From NCBI GenBank assembly GCA_963585895.1, contig OY757904.1:158268749-158332748 (forward strand): a stretch of 64,000 nt of DNA, in the 5' to 3' direction. Positions 51,582-60,169 of this stretch are shown here, one piece after another; the stretch's first letter is position 1; the number at the start of each line of letters is the position of its first letter. The stretch comes from Sepioteuthis lessoniana. Taxonomy: Eukaryota > Mollusca > Cephalopoda > Myopsida > Loliginidae. The notes beneath the pieces were generated by a model. It was not told the DNA's origin and searched no databases. It saw nothing but the letters and a program-made list of their open reading frames with translations. The position numbers and the translations under genes were made by a program.

Positions 51582-53913
51582 GTGTTTTTTTAAATCATTC
51601 AATAGACATTTAAATTTGGCATCCAGCTTTATCTTTTTAATTTTTTAACCGAAATACAAGAATGTAGCTTAAATTGAAAATAAAATTCATGAAATATTTA
51701 AAGTAAATAAATATTTTGTTTAATTCCCCCTCTTAAGACTCCCCACCACAAAAAAAAAACAAAAACAGAATTTTGAATTAACATCTTCAGTTTTCTGAAG
51801 TCGTTTTGAGTTGAAGAAAATGAAAAAATTGAATTAAAAACCTTTTTAAATAAGTAGAAAAAAATGGATACTAGAAAAATTTCTGTTCACTAAAATTATT
51901 CTTAAATGATCAGATTTAAAAAAAAAATTAATTAAGCATCTTTTAGTGTCAGTGAATAAAAGCAATAAAAAAATTTCTTTTCAAAAGTTACAAATTTTCC
52001 ATATGTTTACCATGGACCAAGGTTAAGGCTGTTAAAAACAGTCAAGGACTACACGAGGAAAAACCATTTCTTCCAAGGGAGACCTAACAAACATAAATCT
52101 TAAGTTTATTCTCCTCATCCATCCGAAATTAAATGCAACAATTAAACTTTATATAAAGAAAATCCTACAAGAAAAACATTTCTATTGGTTTAGGTTAAGT
52201 TGATTCAAATGTCTGCAAATTCACCAGTCATCGGAAAGAGGAGTTTCCAATGACTATCTCCTTTTTTAGCTGCAAGTAAAACGTCCTTGACTGTTGGATA
52301 ACCTTTACCTTACTTGTATTTTCCGCACGTACGCATACCAAAAACTATCATCATTGATTGCTCTCCTGCTTGGATCTGATTCATAAATGATTTTTTTTTG
52401 CTACTTGATCGATCTAAATGTGAGTAAGAAGAAGTAGTGTAAGAAGAATTGTAAACAATATTAGATTAAAAAAAAAAAATGTGTAAAAAGCGTACAACAA
52501 AAAAGCAACTGTTAAAAAATTCACAAAAAGTCAATTCAATTTAAAGTGAAAGTAAAAGAGGAAAATGGGGAAAAGGGGCACTTGTAAAAATATGGTGAAT
52601 ATGACAAATCACATTTTCTAAATTTAAAAGAAATTGGGGTGGATGCAGCATTTTCAAAGTAAAATGTGCAATTTGATAATAGCTTTCTTCATTATTTCTG
52701 TGTGTTAAAAACAGATTTATTAAAACTTAGTTTTCTTCCGCATTATTATTATTTACTACTACTATTAATAATGATAATTTTATTCATTATTATTATCATC
52801 ATCATCATCATTTTTTAAAAATTCAATTTAATTATATTTATTTATTCACGTCTATTGGACCTGAATTAAAAATTCTTCTGTCTGGCATTACATAAGAAAA
52901 ATAGATTTTACATAGTGATATTTCCAAAGTGTGGGCGTGAAAAATACCAAGAGATATTTGTCACAAATGATAGTTACAAAGTAAACAGAACAATCGATTT
53001 AGATTTTAGAACCTTAATCTTGAAAAGAACTACATTAGTCTTCCCCACTCCAAAATTTATATTTAAACTAGAATCAAAATCTGAATCAAGCCTTCCAAGA
53101 AAGAAAATCGTTACTCAACCCTAGCCTCAAGACTTTAAAAAGCTGTAAAGAAAAAGAAGTAATTAGTCAAACAAAACGTTAAGTCATGAAAGAAAATAAT
53201 TCATGAACCGAATTGACGTTAGATTCTTCTATTTTGATAGAATGACAGTTGCGGTCCGGTTTAGGGATTTTTAAGAGATTTTATGAAACATGCATCTTTT
53301 TATTTACTCTTTGCCGAACCTAAAAGAAAAAAAAAACGGATTGAATTGTGTCGACAAATATTTACATAAGCAGCAAGTAGAGTTGAATAGTAATTTAGCA
53401 AACTACACTCACCTAAAAAAAAAAAAGGGGGGTAGATACGAAAGAGTTAAAATAGGTAAGCTTAACTACAGTGTTTTAGGAGTTGAACTGGTTATCGAAA
53501 AAAATCAAATTGAAAAGAAAAAATAAGGTGGAAGCATTTTTTTTAAGTTCTAAATAAATTTTTTTAGCGAAATATCTGAAGGCTGTTAATTGAAAAATGT
53601 TAATTTTTACTTTGTGGCGCTGGTTGGTGTTTTGCAAGGTACGAAGAAGAAAGAAGAATTTTAAAATGAATGGAGGTAGAAAAAAACAAACACATTGAGA
53701 CTAACCGGCTGCCTCCAATACTTCAGCATCGATGGTGTCGGTGAGGAGACACAACAAAGCATCATAGTTTTTTCCTTGTAAGTTTTTCACCAGATCTTCA
53801 TGAGGAATTGCTTCATCAGAATCCCACAGAGTCAGTTCAACTCCTTTCTCCTTTAATAGATCAATTCCAGTTTGAGGAATCTTTCGGGTTACATAGACAC
53901 GATAGACAACCAT
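44339..53913 (-). CDS. GRHPR: Glyoxylate/hydroxypyruvate reductase gene, span of three coding exons
   Basis: The coding sequence is complement(join(44339..44937, 47526..47696, 53706..53913)), 978 nt or 325 residues plus stop; human GRHPR has 328. The enzyme reduces hydroxypyruvate to D-glycerate and glyoxylate to glycolate, a D-2-hydroxyacid dehydrogenase dimer of the cytosol. It has an N-terminal substrate domain, the Rossmann motif G-F-G-R-I-G (158-163), S-R-G-G with catalytic Arg242, P-E-P-L-P with Glu271, and P-H-M-G-S with His290 and Ser293. W136 lies where the family has its substrate-contacting Trp. All three exons join in phase across GT-AG introns of 6,009 and 2,588 bp. Residues 180-184 read Y-N-D-I-V where the human NADPH enzyme has Y-T-G-R-Q. 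The human gene has many more exons, so this one is compact in exon number. Confidence 0.94.
45080..45162 (-). mobile_element. tRNA-derived SINE head fragment in GRHPR intron 2
   Basis: The minus strand reads TGTGAGGTAGTGTTTAACAG, later GAGTTTGATCC, consistent with a degraded SINE head. Confidence 0.45.
45380..45674 (+). repeat. 42-bp minisatellite, seven near-perfect units
   Basis: Units begin near 45380, 45422, 45464, 45506, 45548, 45590 and 45632. Each has the core 'aaaatgaaattaagtaatc', then 'attacattgaattct'. I see no differences between units. Because 42 is a multiple of three an open frame runs through the array, but it is repeat-generated and antisense to GRHPR. Confidence 0.97.
45720..47520. 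other. GRHPR intron 2, remaining part
   Basis: AT-rich. 46700-47340 has the look of an old degraded repeat ('taatgcaccaatcttgatac' compared with 'taatgctaatcgtgatgaag'), but no family could be assigned. Confidence 0.4.
47526..47696 (-). CDS. GRHPR: GRHPR exon 2
   Basis: On the minus strand this exon follows TTTTTCAG and ends at a GTAAGG donor. It encodes P-K-L-K-V-V-S-T-M-S-V-G-Y-E-H-I-D-V, the conserved S-T-M-S-V-G block of GRHPR, then the I-A-L-A-L-A-V-S-R-R-I helix that links the domains. The segment N-L-S-K-V-S-T-G replaces the more usual T-P-D-V-L-T-D-T, so this loop is divergent although the frame is open. Confidence 0.92.
47745..48500 (+). repeat. Rep-E copy interrupted by about 280 bp of foreign sequence
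   Basis: The Rep-E head ('ggggctgtagaatatgccga', 'gtggtaagacccc') stops near 47803. The element resumes at about 48088 ('cctgggtatgacactagact', 'taggtccactctgacctgga') and runs through its tail to 'gtaccataaaacgccaacaa'. The intervening 47804-48087 is unlike Rep-E and carries no SINE head that I recognise. Confidence 0.7.
48500..51230. other. GRHPR intron 1, AT-rich, no gene seen
   Basis: A-runs at 48642-48671 and 49846-49876. No supported coding or repeat feature. Confidence 0.5.
51238..51420 (-). other. Small open frame (60 codons) in GRHPR intron 1
   Basis: ATG at 51420-51418 has a strong context (AAGAAAATGG). The frame reads M-D-K-I-Q-H-V-H-S-L-K-F-T-E-E-N-F-F, then F-I-R-D-W-G-S-R-S-H-F-N-L-M-L-D-D-H, of mixed, protein-like composition unlike the low-complexity frames nearby. 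It lies on the GRHPR strand. I recognise no domain and no splice donor follows in frame, so it may be chance. Confidence 0.2.
51421..53700. other. GRHPR intron 1 proximal part, no gene seen
   Basis: Contains an A-run (51555-51580) and ATT/CAT trinucleotide stretches (52742-52812). Open frames at 52915 and 53290 start without ATG or are lysine-rich low complexity. Confidence 0.5.
53706..53913 (-). CDS. GRHPR: GRHPR exon 1 (start codon exon)
   Basis: The ATG at 53913-53911 has a good context (AAAATGG). The exon encodes M-V-V-Y-R-V-Y-V-T-R-K-I-P, then the W-D-S-D-E-x-I-P segment and L-L-C-L-L-T-D, all matching the N-terminal substrate domain of GRHPR. It ends E-A-A-G with the glycine split g|gg. 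The donor reads GTTAGT (53705 downward), a weaker but usable 5' splice site. The residue count agrees with the family, so no upstream coding exon is needed. Confidence 0.93.
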
Positions 53914-54080
53914 TTTCCGTACTTTTAGTGATGAGAGGGAAATAATAATAAAAATATAGTAGTAGTAGTAGTAGTGGTAGTAATAGTTGGTGTTGGCAGT
54001 TTAACTGAGGGAGAGGAGAAAACAAGTACTCGCTTTTACAAATTTTGAAAGTAAATTGGGATCTATACTGTCTGTCGGTC
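53914..54080 (-). other. Putative GRHPR 5' UTR with a (TAC)n microsatellite
   Basis: The stretch between the predicted start site and the ATG holds an AGT/TAC trinucleotide run (53957-53990) and a pyrimidine-rich section (CTCCTCTCCCTC on the minus strand). An ATG at 54088-54086 opens a frame overlapping the main start, but it lies upstream of the start site predicted from the TATA box. Confidence 0.45.
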
Positions 54081-54084
54081 AGTT

Positions 54085-54165
54085 GCATGCACTGTCCTGG
54101 TTTTATACACTGTGTATGGCTCCGCCTTTTTTCCTAGGCAATAAGCTCCACCCACTAGATTTCGC
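54085..54165 (-). promoter_or_regulatory. GRHPR core promoter: TATA box and GC/CACCC boxes
   Basis: Reading the minus strand toward GRHPR there is a GTGGGTGGAGC box (complement of 54148-54158), a GGCGGAGCC box (complement of about 54119-54127) and TATAAAAC (complement of 54100-54107). The TATA box would place transcription start near 54072-54078, about 160 bp upstream of the ATG. The GC-like boxes are plausible Sp1/KLF sites. The segment is visibly richer in G and C than its surroundings. This is a motif-based inference. Confidence 0.6.
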
Positions 54166-54169
54166 AAAT

Positions 54170-55005
54170 GATACGAATATGGCTAAAAAAATTTGATTTG
54201 AATTCGTGTTGCTGATTCCATTTATTATAGCGATAATCATTACGCTAAATACACCTTATTGCTTGTAGGTATTCATCCAGCCCGCAACCCCCGAGTGGCA
54301 GAATGATGCAAAAATGGTTGGGACTTCAGAGGAAACAAGCCCCATGGAGGCGGTGCCAAAAACAGCTCAGTTCCGTAGATGAGGGCGTGTATATGTGTAT
54401 GTGAAATCAATCACATTAAAACTAGCACAGATCATGACTCAAACAATTGACAGTCACTTGATAAAACCAAATTTCTAACAGAAAGAGGATAATTTCTAGA
54501 AAGTTTAATTGTCAATTGATTTTGTATTGCAAATAGTTTGCTTCATTAGCAGACAAACATCTATAAGATATGGAAGTACAAATACAAAGTTTATTCGTTA
54601 AGTATAGCATAGTCTGACACAAGGTTACAAGTATGGAGTGTACATGAGGGAAAAAAAAACTTGCCACACAATAGTATAAACAGCCAAATGAGCTTAATTT
54701 TTTCTCATGCCAAAGCAGCCATAATCTTAGTCTGGTACAAAAACACTAACATAGAGCTCTGTGTATGAAAACATTACACAGTAGTTGTCACAGTAGTGAC
54801 AGACTAGCTCATCAGCCATTACCCCATAACAAAGAATACAGGTACCAATCAGATTTAATAAATTCTCGAGACTATATATATATATATATTTGATTTCTTT
54901 ATTTAATGGTACATCAACCTTTGTGTGTTATTTAATTTCAAAACTATCCTTGTAGAATAACAATAATGGTACTGTTGGGTTAGTAAAATGGTTATTCCTG
55001 TGTAT
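54170..55005. other. Upstream of GRHPR, no gene seen
   Basis: A TA microsatellite lies at 54873-54890. No coding signal or confident repeat. Confidence 0.5.
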
Positions 55006-55019
55006 AGAGTGAGTGAGGG

Positions 55020-55194
55020 AGAGGCTCTCTGTGATTGGATATACTAATCACATGACGAGCCCAGAAGTCTTAGCGCAAAAATACAAAATCCAGTCACATT
55101 TCACCAGATGTTTTGTGAGGCGGGAACGTTAAAAGCTCTCAGAAAGACAACCCTAAGATACCAGATATCTTCTTCAGCACACCGGTAAGTTCCT
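55020..55194 (+). promoter_or_regulatory. Candidate promoter and untranslated first exon
   Basis: A GC-richer stretch holds an inverted CCAAT box (GTGATTGG, 55030-55037), an E2F-like GGCGGGAA (55119-55126) and then an ATG-free segment ending in the textbook donor CCG|GTAAGT (55194/55195). The arrangement resembles a TATA-less promoter plus a 5' UTR exon of a gene running right, possibly beyond the window. No downstream coding exon was recognised. A degraded LTR is the alternative. Confidence 0.3.
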
Positions 55195-55325
55195 CAAACT
55201 CAACTTTATACACAGGGAGGACTGTATATTGTTATTGTTTCACGCGTTGATTAATAAATTGTTAGAATGAAACAAAGTATTAATTCATTCATTTGTTGCT
55301 GTTAGCCTGAGAATAAACGCTATAT

Positions 55326-55361
55326 TAACACAATAGTACTATAAATAGTACTATTGTGTTA
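55326..55361. repeat. Perfect 36-bp palindrome
   Basis: Arms of 17 bp (TAACACAATAGTACTAT and its exact complement) are separated by AA. It joins the left unknown segment to a SINE-c copy. Confidence 0.95.
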
Positions 55362-55580
55362 GTATAGCTAGGAGAGGGATAATGGGGTTCATGCCTTTCC
55401 CAAGGTATTTAAAGGTTGATGCAAGAAGATAGTAAAAAGAAGCAGAGATGCCCAAGAATGCATAACAAACAAATAATAATAATAATAATAAAAGTCTGAA
55501 AGTGAATATAATAGAGTAACTGGAATTTAAACTCATTATGTTACAGTACAGAATGTGAGCCATTATTTCACAAGAATTCC
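55361..55580 (-). mobile_element. SINE-c with internal (AAT)n insertion
   Basis: The body 'tagctaggagagggataatg' and 'gttcatgcctttcccaaggt' is at the left. The degraded head at the right reads TTGTGAAATAATGG on the minus strand, with GAGTTTAAATTCC as B box. An AAT run (55473-55491) sits between. Confidence 0.65.
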
Positions 55581-56047
55581 CAATATATATAGCAATTAGT
55601 TGACCTATTTAGAAAGCATATTCAGATATTACAAGTATCTATCAATGAACCAACTGTACTTCTAGCTGGACCCATGGAAATTCTACAAGTGCTGATAACT
55701 AAGATTATCCATCCACTTATACTTCTGCTCTTCTCTCTTTCTTTACTAGTATCCTCCCATTCTCTTCCTTACCCCTTTTAAAGTTCATTGTTTTTATCTA
55801 AATGTTATACAAATGTGAAAAAGGAATGATGACTGCACAAATAGTCTCAACTGCATCCTCTTTTTTTTATTTTTCTTTCGCTCTATCTTTCCATAAAGAA
55901 TTTCAATGTCTCCCATATTCACACCTTTCATTTCTACCTGTTTTTCAATATTTTGTTTATTTATATCTTAACATCAAGGCAATAAATCTGTTTCTTTATG
56001 GATATTTTCATTTCTAACCTTTCTACTTATATATATATATATACACA

Positions 56048-57300
56048 CCATCATCAAGTCATGTTGATAGCATGGAGTCCTTTGCCTCTTTCTCTCCAAC
56101 TGTCCATATCATTCATTGTTCCTGTCAGTTCCTCTAGATTACATCTGATGTCTGTACAGAGCTGATGCCTGTAAGTACTGGTTGCCAAACACTGGTGTGT
56201 CCATGCATAGGAGTCCATAGAAGAGCATTGCTTATGAGTTCATCCTTGCTTCTCCAGCAGATTCCTAAATGTCTTGAATGGTTTGTGAGATGGAAGGCAG
56301 AAAATCATTAAGTTGCACTTTTGTGGGGTGCTGTTTCCAGTATTGGTTCAAAACAGCATATTGCATTCTTGTGTAGTTCCAATCTAATTTTTTCTCTAAG
56401 CATTTTGTAAGAGTCTAGGTGGTGCAACCATACAGTAGTACTGACATAGCTACTGCTTGGAAGATATTCCATTTTATTTTATCTAAGATCAAATTTCAAT
56501 ATGATTAATAACCAGTCAATACCAGTCCATATCTTTCCAATATTGAGAGCATTGGATGAGATATTGTTACCAAGGTTTGTGAACTGGTCTATTAATTTCA
56601 GAAGCTTATTTAAAACATATGAACTCTGTTTTATCTAAATTCATACAGAGACCAATATCTCTTGCTGCTTGATCCAGACTATGCGGCAGAGATTCAGTTT
56701 GGGCAGATGTATTTGTGAGAAGAGCTAGATCTGCGTAGTCTGCATCTGTCATATTTTCTGCAGCCTTTCATCCATTTCTCTACTGTTTTTTTTATTTTAC
56801 ATAATATTGCATAATTGAAGTCATCCATATTTCAGGAGGTATTTTGTGAAGGCCTGCAGCTTTTCTGTTTTTAACTTTTTTCAGTACTATGTCAAGTCTT
56901 CTCTTCCATAAACTGTCCAAGTTTGATGTTTAGTTGGCTATTAAAAATCTATTTCAGTCAGTTTATTTCAGGAGGGTTTCTAAGCAGATTCTTGAAATGT
57001 TCTTTCCACTTCTGATGTTTTTCTTCTGGGTTGGCAGCTTTTAGTTTTGCTCTCAAATGGCTTTTCCTTCCACTCACTTCCTTAACCATCTACCATGCTA
57101 ATCATGATTGTCTATCTTCTACTAGATTTCTGATTTTATTGATTTGGCCTAGAATGTATTCTAGATGTTCTTTTTGGTATGTCATTATTCTCTTTGAGCT
57201 TTCTTAAGTTTCTGAGCATTGGCAAATGTTGGGTTTCTTTTATTGAATAAGGATGCTTTTTCTGCATCATCTTGTTTTTCCCTAACTGCTACTGACTCCT
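56048..57300 (-). pseudogene. RTE-like LINE, internally deleted and degraded
   Basis: On the minus strand the order is: a lysine-rich linker with K-N-R-K-A-A-G-L (about 56855), an abrupt jump, then D-A-D-Y-A-D-L-A-L-L (about 56740), where the Y-A-D-D box has lost one Asp codon. L-C-M-N-L-D-K-T-E-F, F-Q-A-V-A-M-S-V-L-L-Y-G-C, L-E-K-K-L-D-W-N-Y-T-R-M and W-K-Q-H-P-T-K follow. The frame closes G-L-H-A-I-N-M-T at about 56060, followed by GATGATGG. Most of the RT fingers and palm are missing and several stops are present. Confidence 0.82.
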
Positions 57301-57835
57301 AGGGTATAAAAGAAATATTTTCAAGAATTTAAAAAAGAATTAGTTGTTTGAACTTGAACTATGTAGAATATTATCTTTACTTTCCAGTGATATTATCTTC
57401 TCATCATACAATTCAAATCAACATCATTGAATTACTTTTTATTTGTGAAATTCTCTTCTTGTTTATGTTCTGTGTGATATTATTAGTTTATTAAAATCTT
57501 ACATTATCAAATTAGCATGCTAACAGTATTTTACAAACCATCAAACTTTGTCAGTTTTCCATCCTATCTTCATCTTCAAATAGCAACTGTATCATGTTAA
57601 AACATAAAGTCAATTATTAATTTCTGAAATAAATTATTTGATAAAGGGTTTAATCATACATTTTAAAACCATAACAACTTATATGAAGTTTTTTAAGAAA
57701 TTGGGACCCAAGGAATAACAAGCCTTGAAAATGTTGAATCAGAGAAGGGCTATCTCTTCTTGATGATTGACTTGTAAGAGCCCATGGTTCGGTATCTGGA
57801 CCTGGATATGAATCTGGGAAAGGTTATATGGAGGA

Positions 57836-58000
57836 GGTGCTTAGAAGGTAAAGGTTATCATTATAAGAAATGGACATGATGATTCAAGTTCAAATCCTGG
57901 ACAAAGCTGTTTATTATATAGCACTAATATCCTTGGAAAAGATATGCACCCAATTATTCTTCCTCTTGCTATGAGTAAATTGTAGGTCGTAGCAGAAAGA
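57836..58000 (+). mobile_element. SINE-c, 3'-truncated
   Basis: The head with 'ggttatcattataagaaatg' and B box GTTCAAATCC (57888-57897) is followed by 'actaatatccttggaaaaga' and 'ccaattattcttcctcttgc'. The tail is missing, replaced by the promoter-like segment. Confidence 0.8.
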
Positions 58001-58009
58001 AACTTGAAT

Positions 58010-58300
58010 TTTTGTTTGGCGCGTAATTTAATTTGACCGTTAGAGTCGCCGAACATTTTCACCCAATCAGGATGACTTGTCCGATTCAGCCCGAACCATT
58101 TTTCCTAGCAGTACCAAAAATTGAAAAAAGCCCACGAATCTCTCTCTCGCTCAGAAATCCTCAAAGGAAACGGACGTCTATTCGTCTGTTCCTGAATAGC
58201 AGCAGGACCATCATACACTATGAGGAGAGCCATCTAGTCTATGGATCCCTTGGGTCTATTCTTCTGGACCAAGGGATTCTAGTTAAAAACAAATTAGATG
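58010..58300 (+). promoter_or_regulatory. Candidate promoter-like segment with hairpin
   Basis: TTTGGCGCG (58015-58023) fits the E2F consensus and CCCAATCAGG (CCAAT at 58063-58067) follows 40 bp later. Downstream is a less AT-biased stretch with CTCTCTCTCGCTC and a 9-bp perfect hairpin, ATCCCTTGG (58245-58253) with CCAAGGGAT (58269-58277). No coding exon was recognised and no splice donor stands out. Confidence 0.3.
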
Positions 58301-58503
58301 ATACACTCTAACAACTTCCTACCTTCTTTCTTTACTATGAGGCTTGCAGCATATCAGTGTAAACCTCTTTACTTCATGCTGCATTAAAACCTTGATTAAA
58401 AAACCTAACGACGTCTTCGTTCTTCTCCACCACCTTTATTTTCCATCAACATTTAGTGAGGGGATAACAACCAACAAAACCAACTTAAACCTTGAACCTA
58501 AAA

Positions 58504-58845
58504 ACCCAACAATGATAATAATAATGATAATATCCCCATCGCTATAAATGGCGACCTTCCGATTGTGAGAACATGCAACCACATAAAAACAAATTAAATA
58601 TACCACTACAAAATGGAAATTAAATATCAAAACACAATATAACCTCCTACAAAATGGTGACACACCAACGTTTCTAACTCTGATCAAGCGAGAAGTAACA
58701 TCTGCCCTCGAGTTAAGAGCTGATACTGCTTTTCTGCTGGTTGACTGAAAAGGAACGCACAACCTTCTGATACAAAAATACAGCCTTATGAAAAAAAACC
58801 CAACAATGATAATAATAATAATGTTATCCCCATCACTATAAAGGC
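58504..58845 (+). repeat. Pair of about 48-bp direct repeats around a 245-bp segment
   Basis: 'acccaacaatgataataata' to 'ccccatcgctataaatggc' (58504-58552) recurs at 58798-58845 with few changes. The second copy runs on into SINE-c body sequence ('ggcagactggcttctttaac', to about 58915). The intervening segment is unassigned. Confidence 0.7.
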
Positions 58846-59014
58846 AGACTGGCTTCTTTAACCTTGTTTTGGTAACCAGTCTAGGAAAAGGAAAACTTTG
58901 AATTCACTGGTTACATGAATGTGGCTAGGGACTACTTTCAGACATCAATCCCTGAAAATCTCCTCACATGAATACACATGCAGAGCCATCTTAACCCACA
59001 TGGGGTGAATGCCA

Positions 59015-59041
59015 TTATACACACACACACACATACACACA
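59015..59041. repeat. (CA)n microsatellite
   Basis: A short CA run with one interruption. Confidence 0.85.
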
Positions 59042-59044
59042 AGG

Positions 59045-59850
59045 TTATATGGAAGATCAGCTGATGTCCATGCAGCGAGTCTCCTATATCCGATGTTGTC
59101 CAAGGGAAGGGCAAAGGCAAATGCTGCTTGGGACCTGAATAAGTTTAAAGACAACTTTGGATGATCTTATGGATTCCAGCTCCTGTTTTTTTAATATTTA
59201 GTTATCCTTTTCTGGGACTGGTTGTGATGAGACTGGATACTTTATATTTCACTTTCATCTGATTATGATAGATAAAAATTGTTATTTTTTTTAAAAATCA
59301 AGACGTCTTTTTATTTTGTCTTTTACATTTGAAATCCCATCTTATCATTTCTTAGCAACCACTAAACATCTTATCATAATATGATACTATAAATGTATGA
59401 AGCATCAACAACTGACGGGTGGTCACAACTATGTTTTATTTTGTTAAGAAAATCCAGTATGTATGCAAAGAAAATTAGGAAGGTTGATAGGCGAGTGTAG
59501 ATTGTTGACAGAAATTCTCTATCAATGTCTGTCTAGCTGGGCTGGCAACCCAATTTCACTTAAGGCTCATATAAACAATATTTAGCTGCCACAACTGCTT
59601 AACCATCAGTTTAAATATATGAGTGAAAAATTTAAGAAATTGAAATACCGTAATCTATTTGTTATTACTTAACTAACTAGAAACTGTTATTTGAATGGCT
59701 AAATGGAAAATATTATGTTATAACTGACCAATCACAAAGCTAGAAAAAAGTTGTCTTGTCTAAAAGTGGGACACAAATAATAACTAAGTTCAGAGAGAGT
59801 TGCAAAGACATATGCTGAGCAGTGTTGTAAAAATCTGTTGAAGAAGATAG
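59045..59850. other. No recognisable feature
   Basis: No coding or repeat signal I can support. Confidence 0.45.
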
Positions 59851-59851
59851 C

Positions 59852-59874
59852 TACCTGACCTCTCAGGTCAGGTA
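59852..59874. promoter_or_regulatory. Perfect inverted repeat with nuclear-receptor half-sites
   Basis: TACCTGACCT-CTC-AGGTCAGGTA has 10-bp perfect arms and contains TGACCT and AGGTCA in everted order with three spacer bases. A binding role is a possibility only. Confidence 0.35.
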
Positions 59875-59919
59875 ATACAAAATATAAATGAAGTATATAT
59901 TGACCTGAACCCTTCACAG

Positions 59920-60165
59920 GGTCGATTTTTTAGTAGAGTGGGTCTGGTTTGAATTCAGAATTTTCCTTATTATATACAAGTTGTCATACTATGACTAAAA
60001 GAGTCTAGTCTGCCCTACTATTTATCCATAGCTAGGGGGAGAAGAAATGGATTTATGCCTTTCACAAAGGCATAAGCATAAAAGGAAATGCTAAATAGTT
60101 TCATCTTGGATTTGAACTCATCTCGTGTTCATTTCCCAAGATGATAACAGTTACAGTATGTGCCT
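59920..60165 (-). mobile_element. SINE-c
   Basis: The centre 'gtctagtctgccctactatt' and 'atccatagctagggggagaa' and the B box GTTCAAATCC (complement of 60109-60118) match the reference copy at 38208. Confidence 0.8.
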
Positions 60166-60169
60166 GTGT

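Noticed and set aside
52915..53124. A 69-codon plus-strand frame in GRHPR intron 1
   Set aside because: It begins with GTG rather than ATG, has no recognisable motif and is antisense to the gene.
53861..54088. An upstream open frame overlapping the GRHPR start codon
   Set aside because: Its ATG lies upstream of the transcription start predicted from the TATA box, and its leucine/tyrosine run comes from the trinucleotide repeat.
54985..55340. A possible LTR from TGTTGGG to TTAACACA with similar GTAC flanks
   Set aside because: The flanking GGTAC and AGTAC do not sit exactly at TG/CA ends, and the promoter/first-exon reading fits at least as well; left open only as an alternative.
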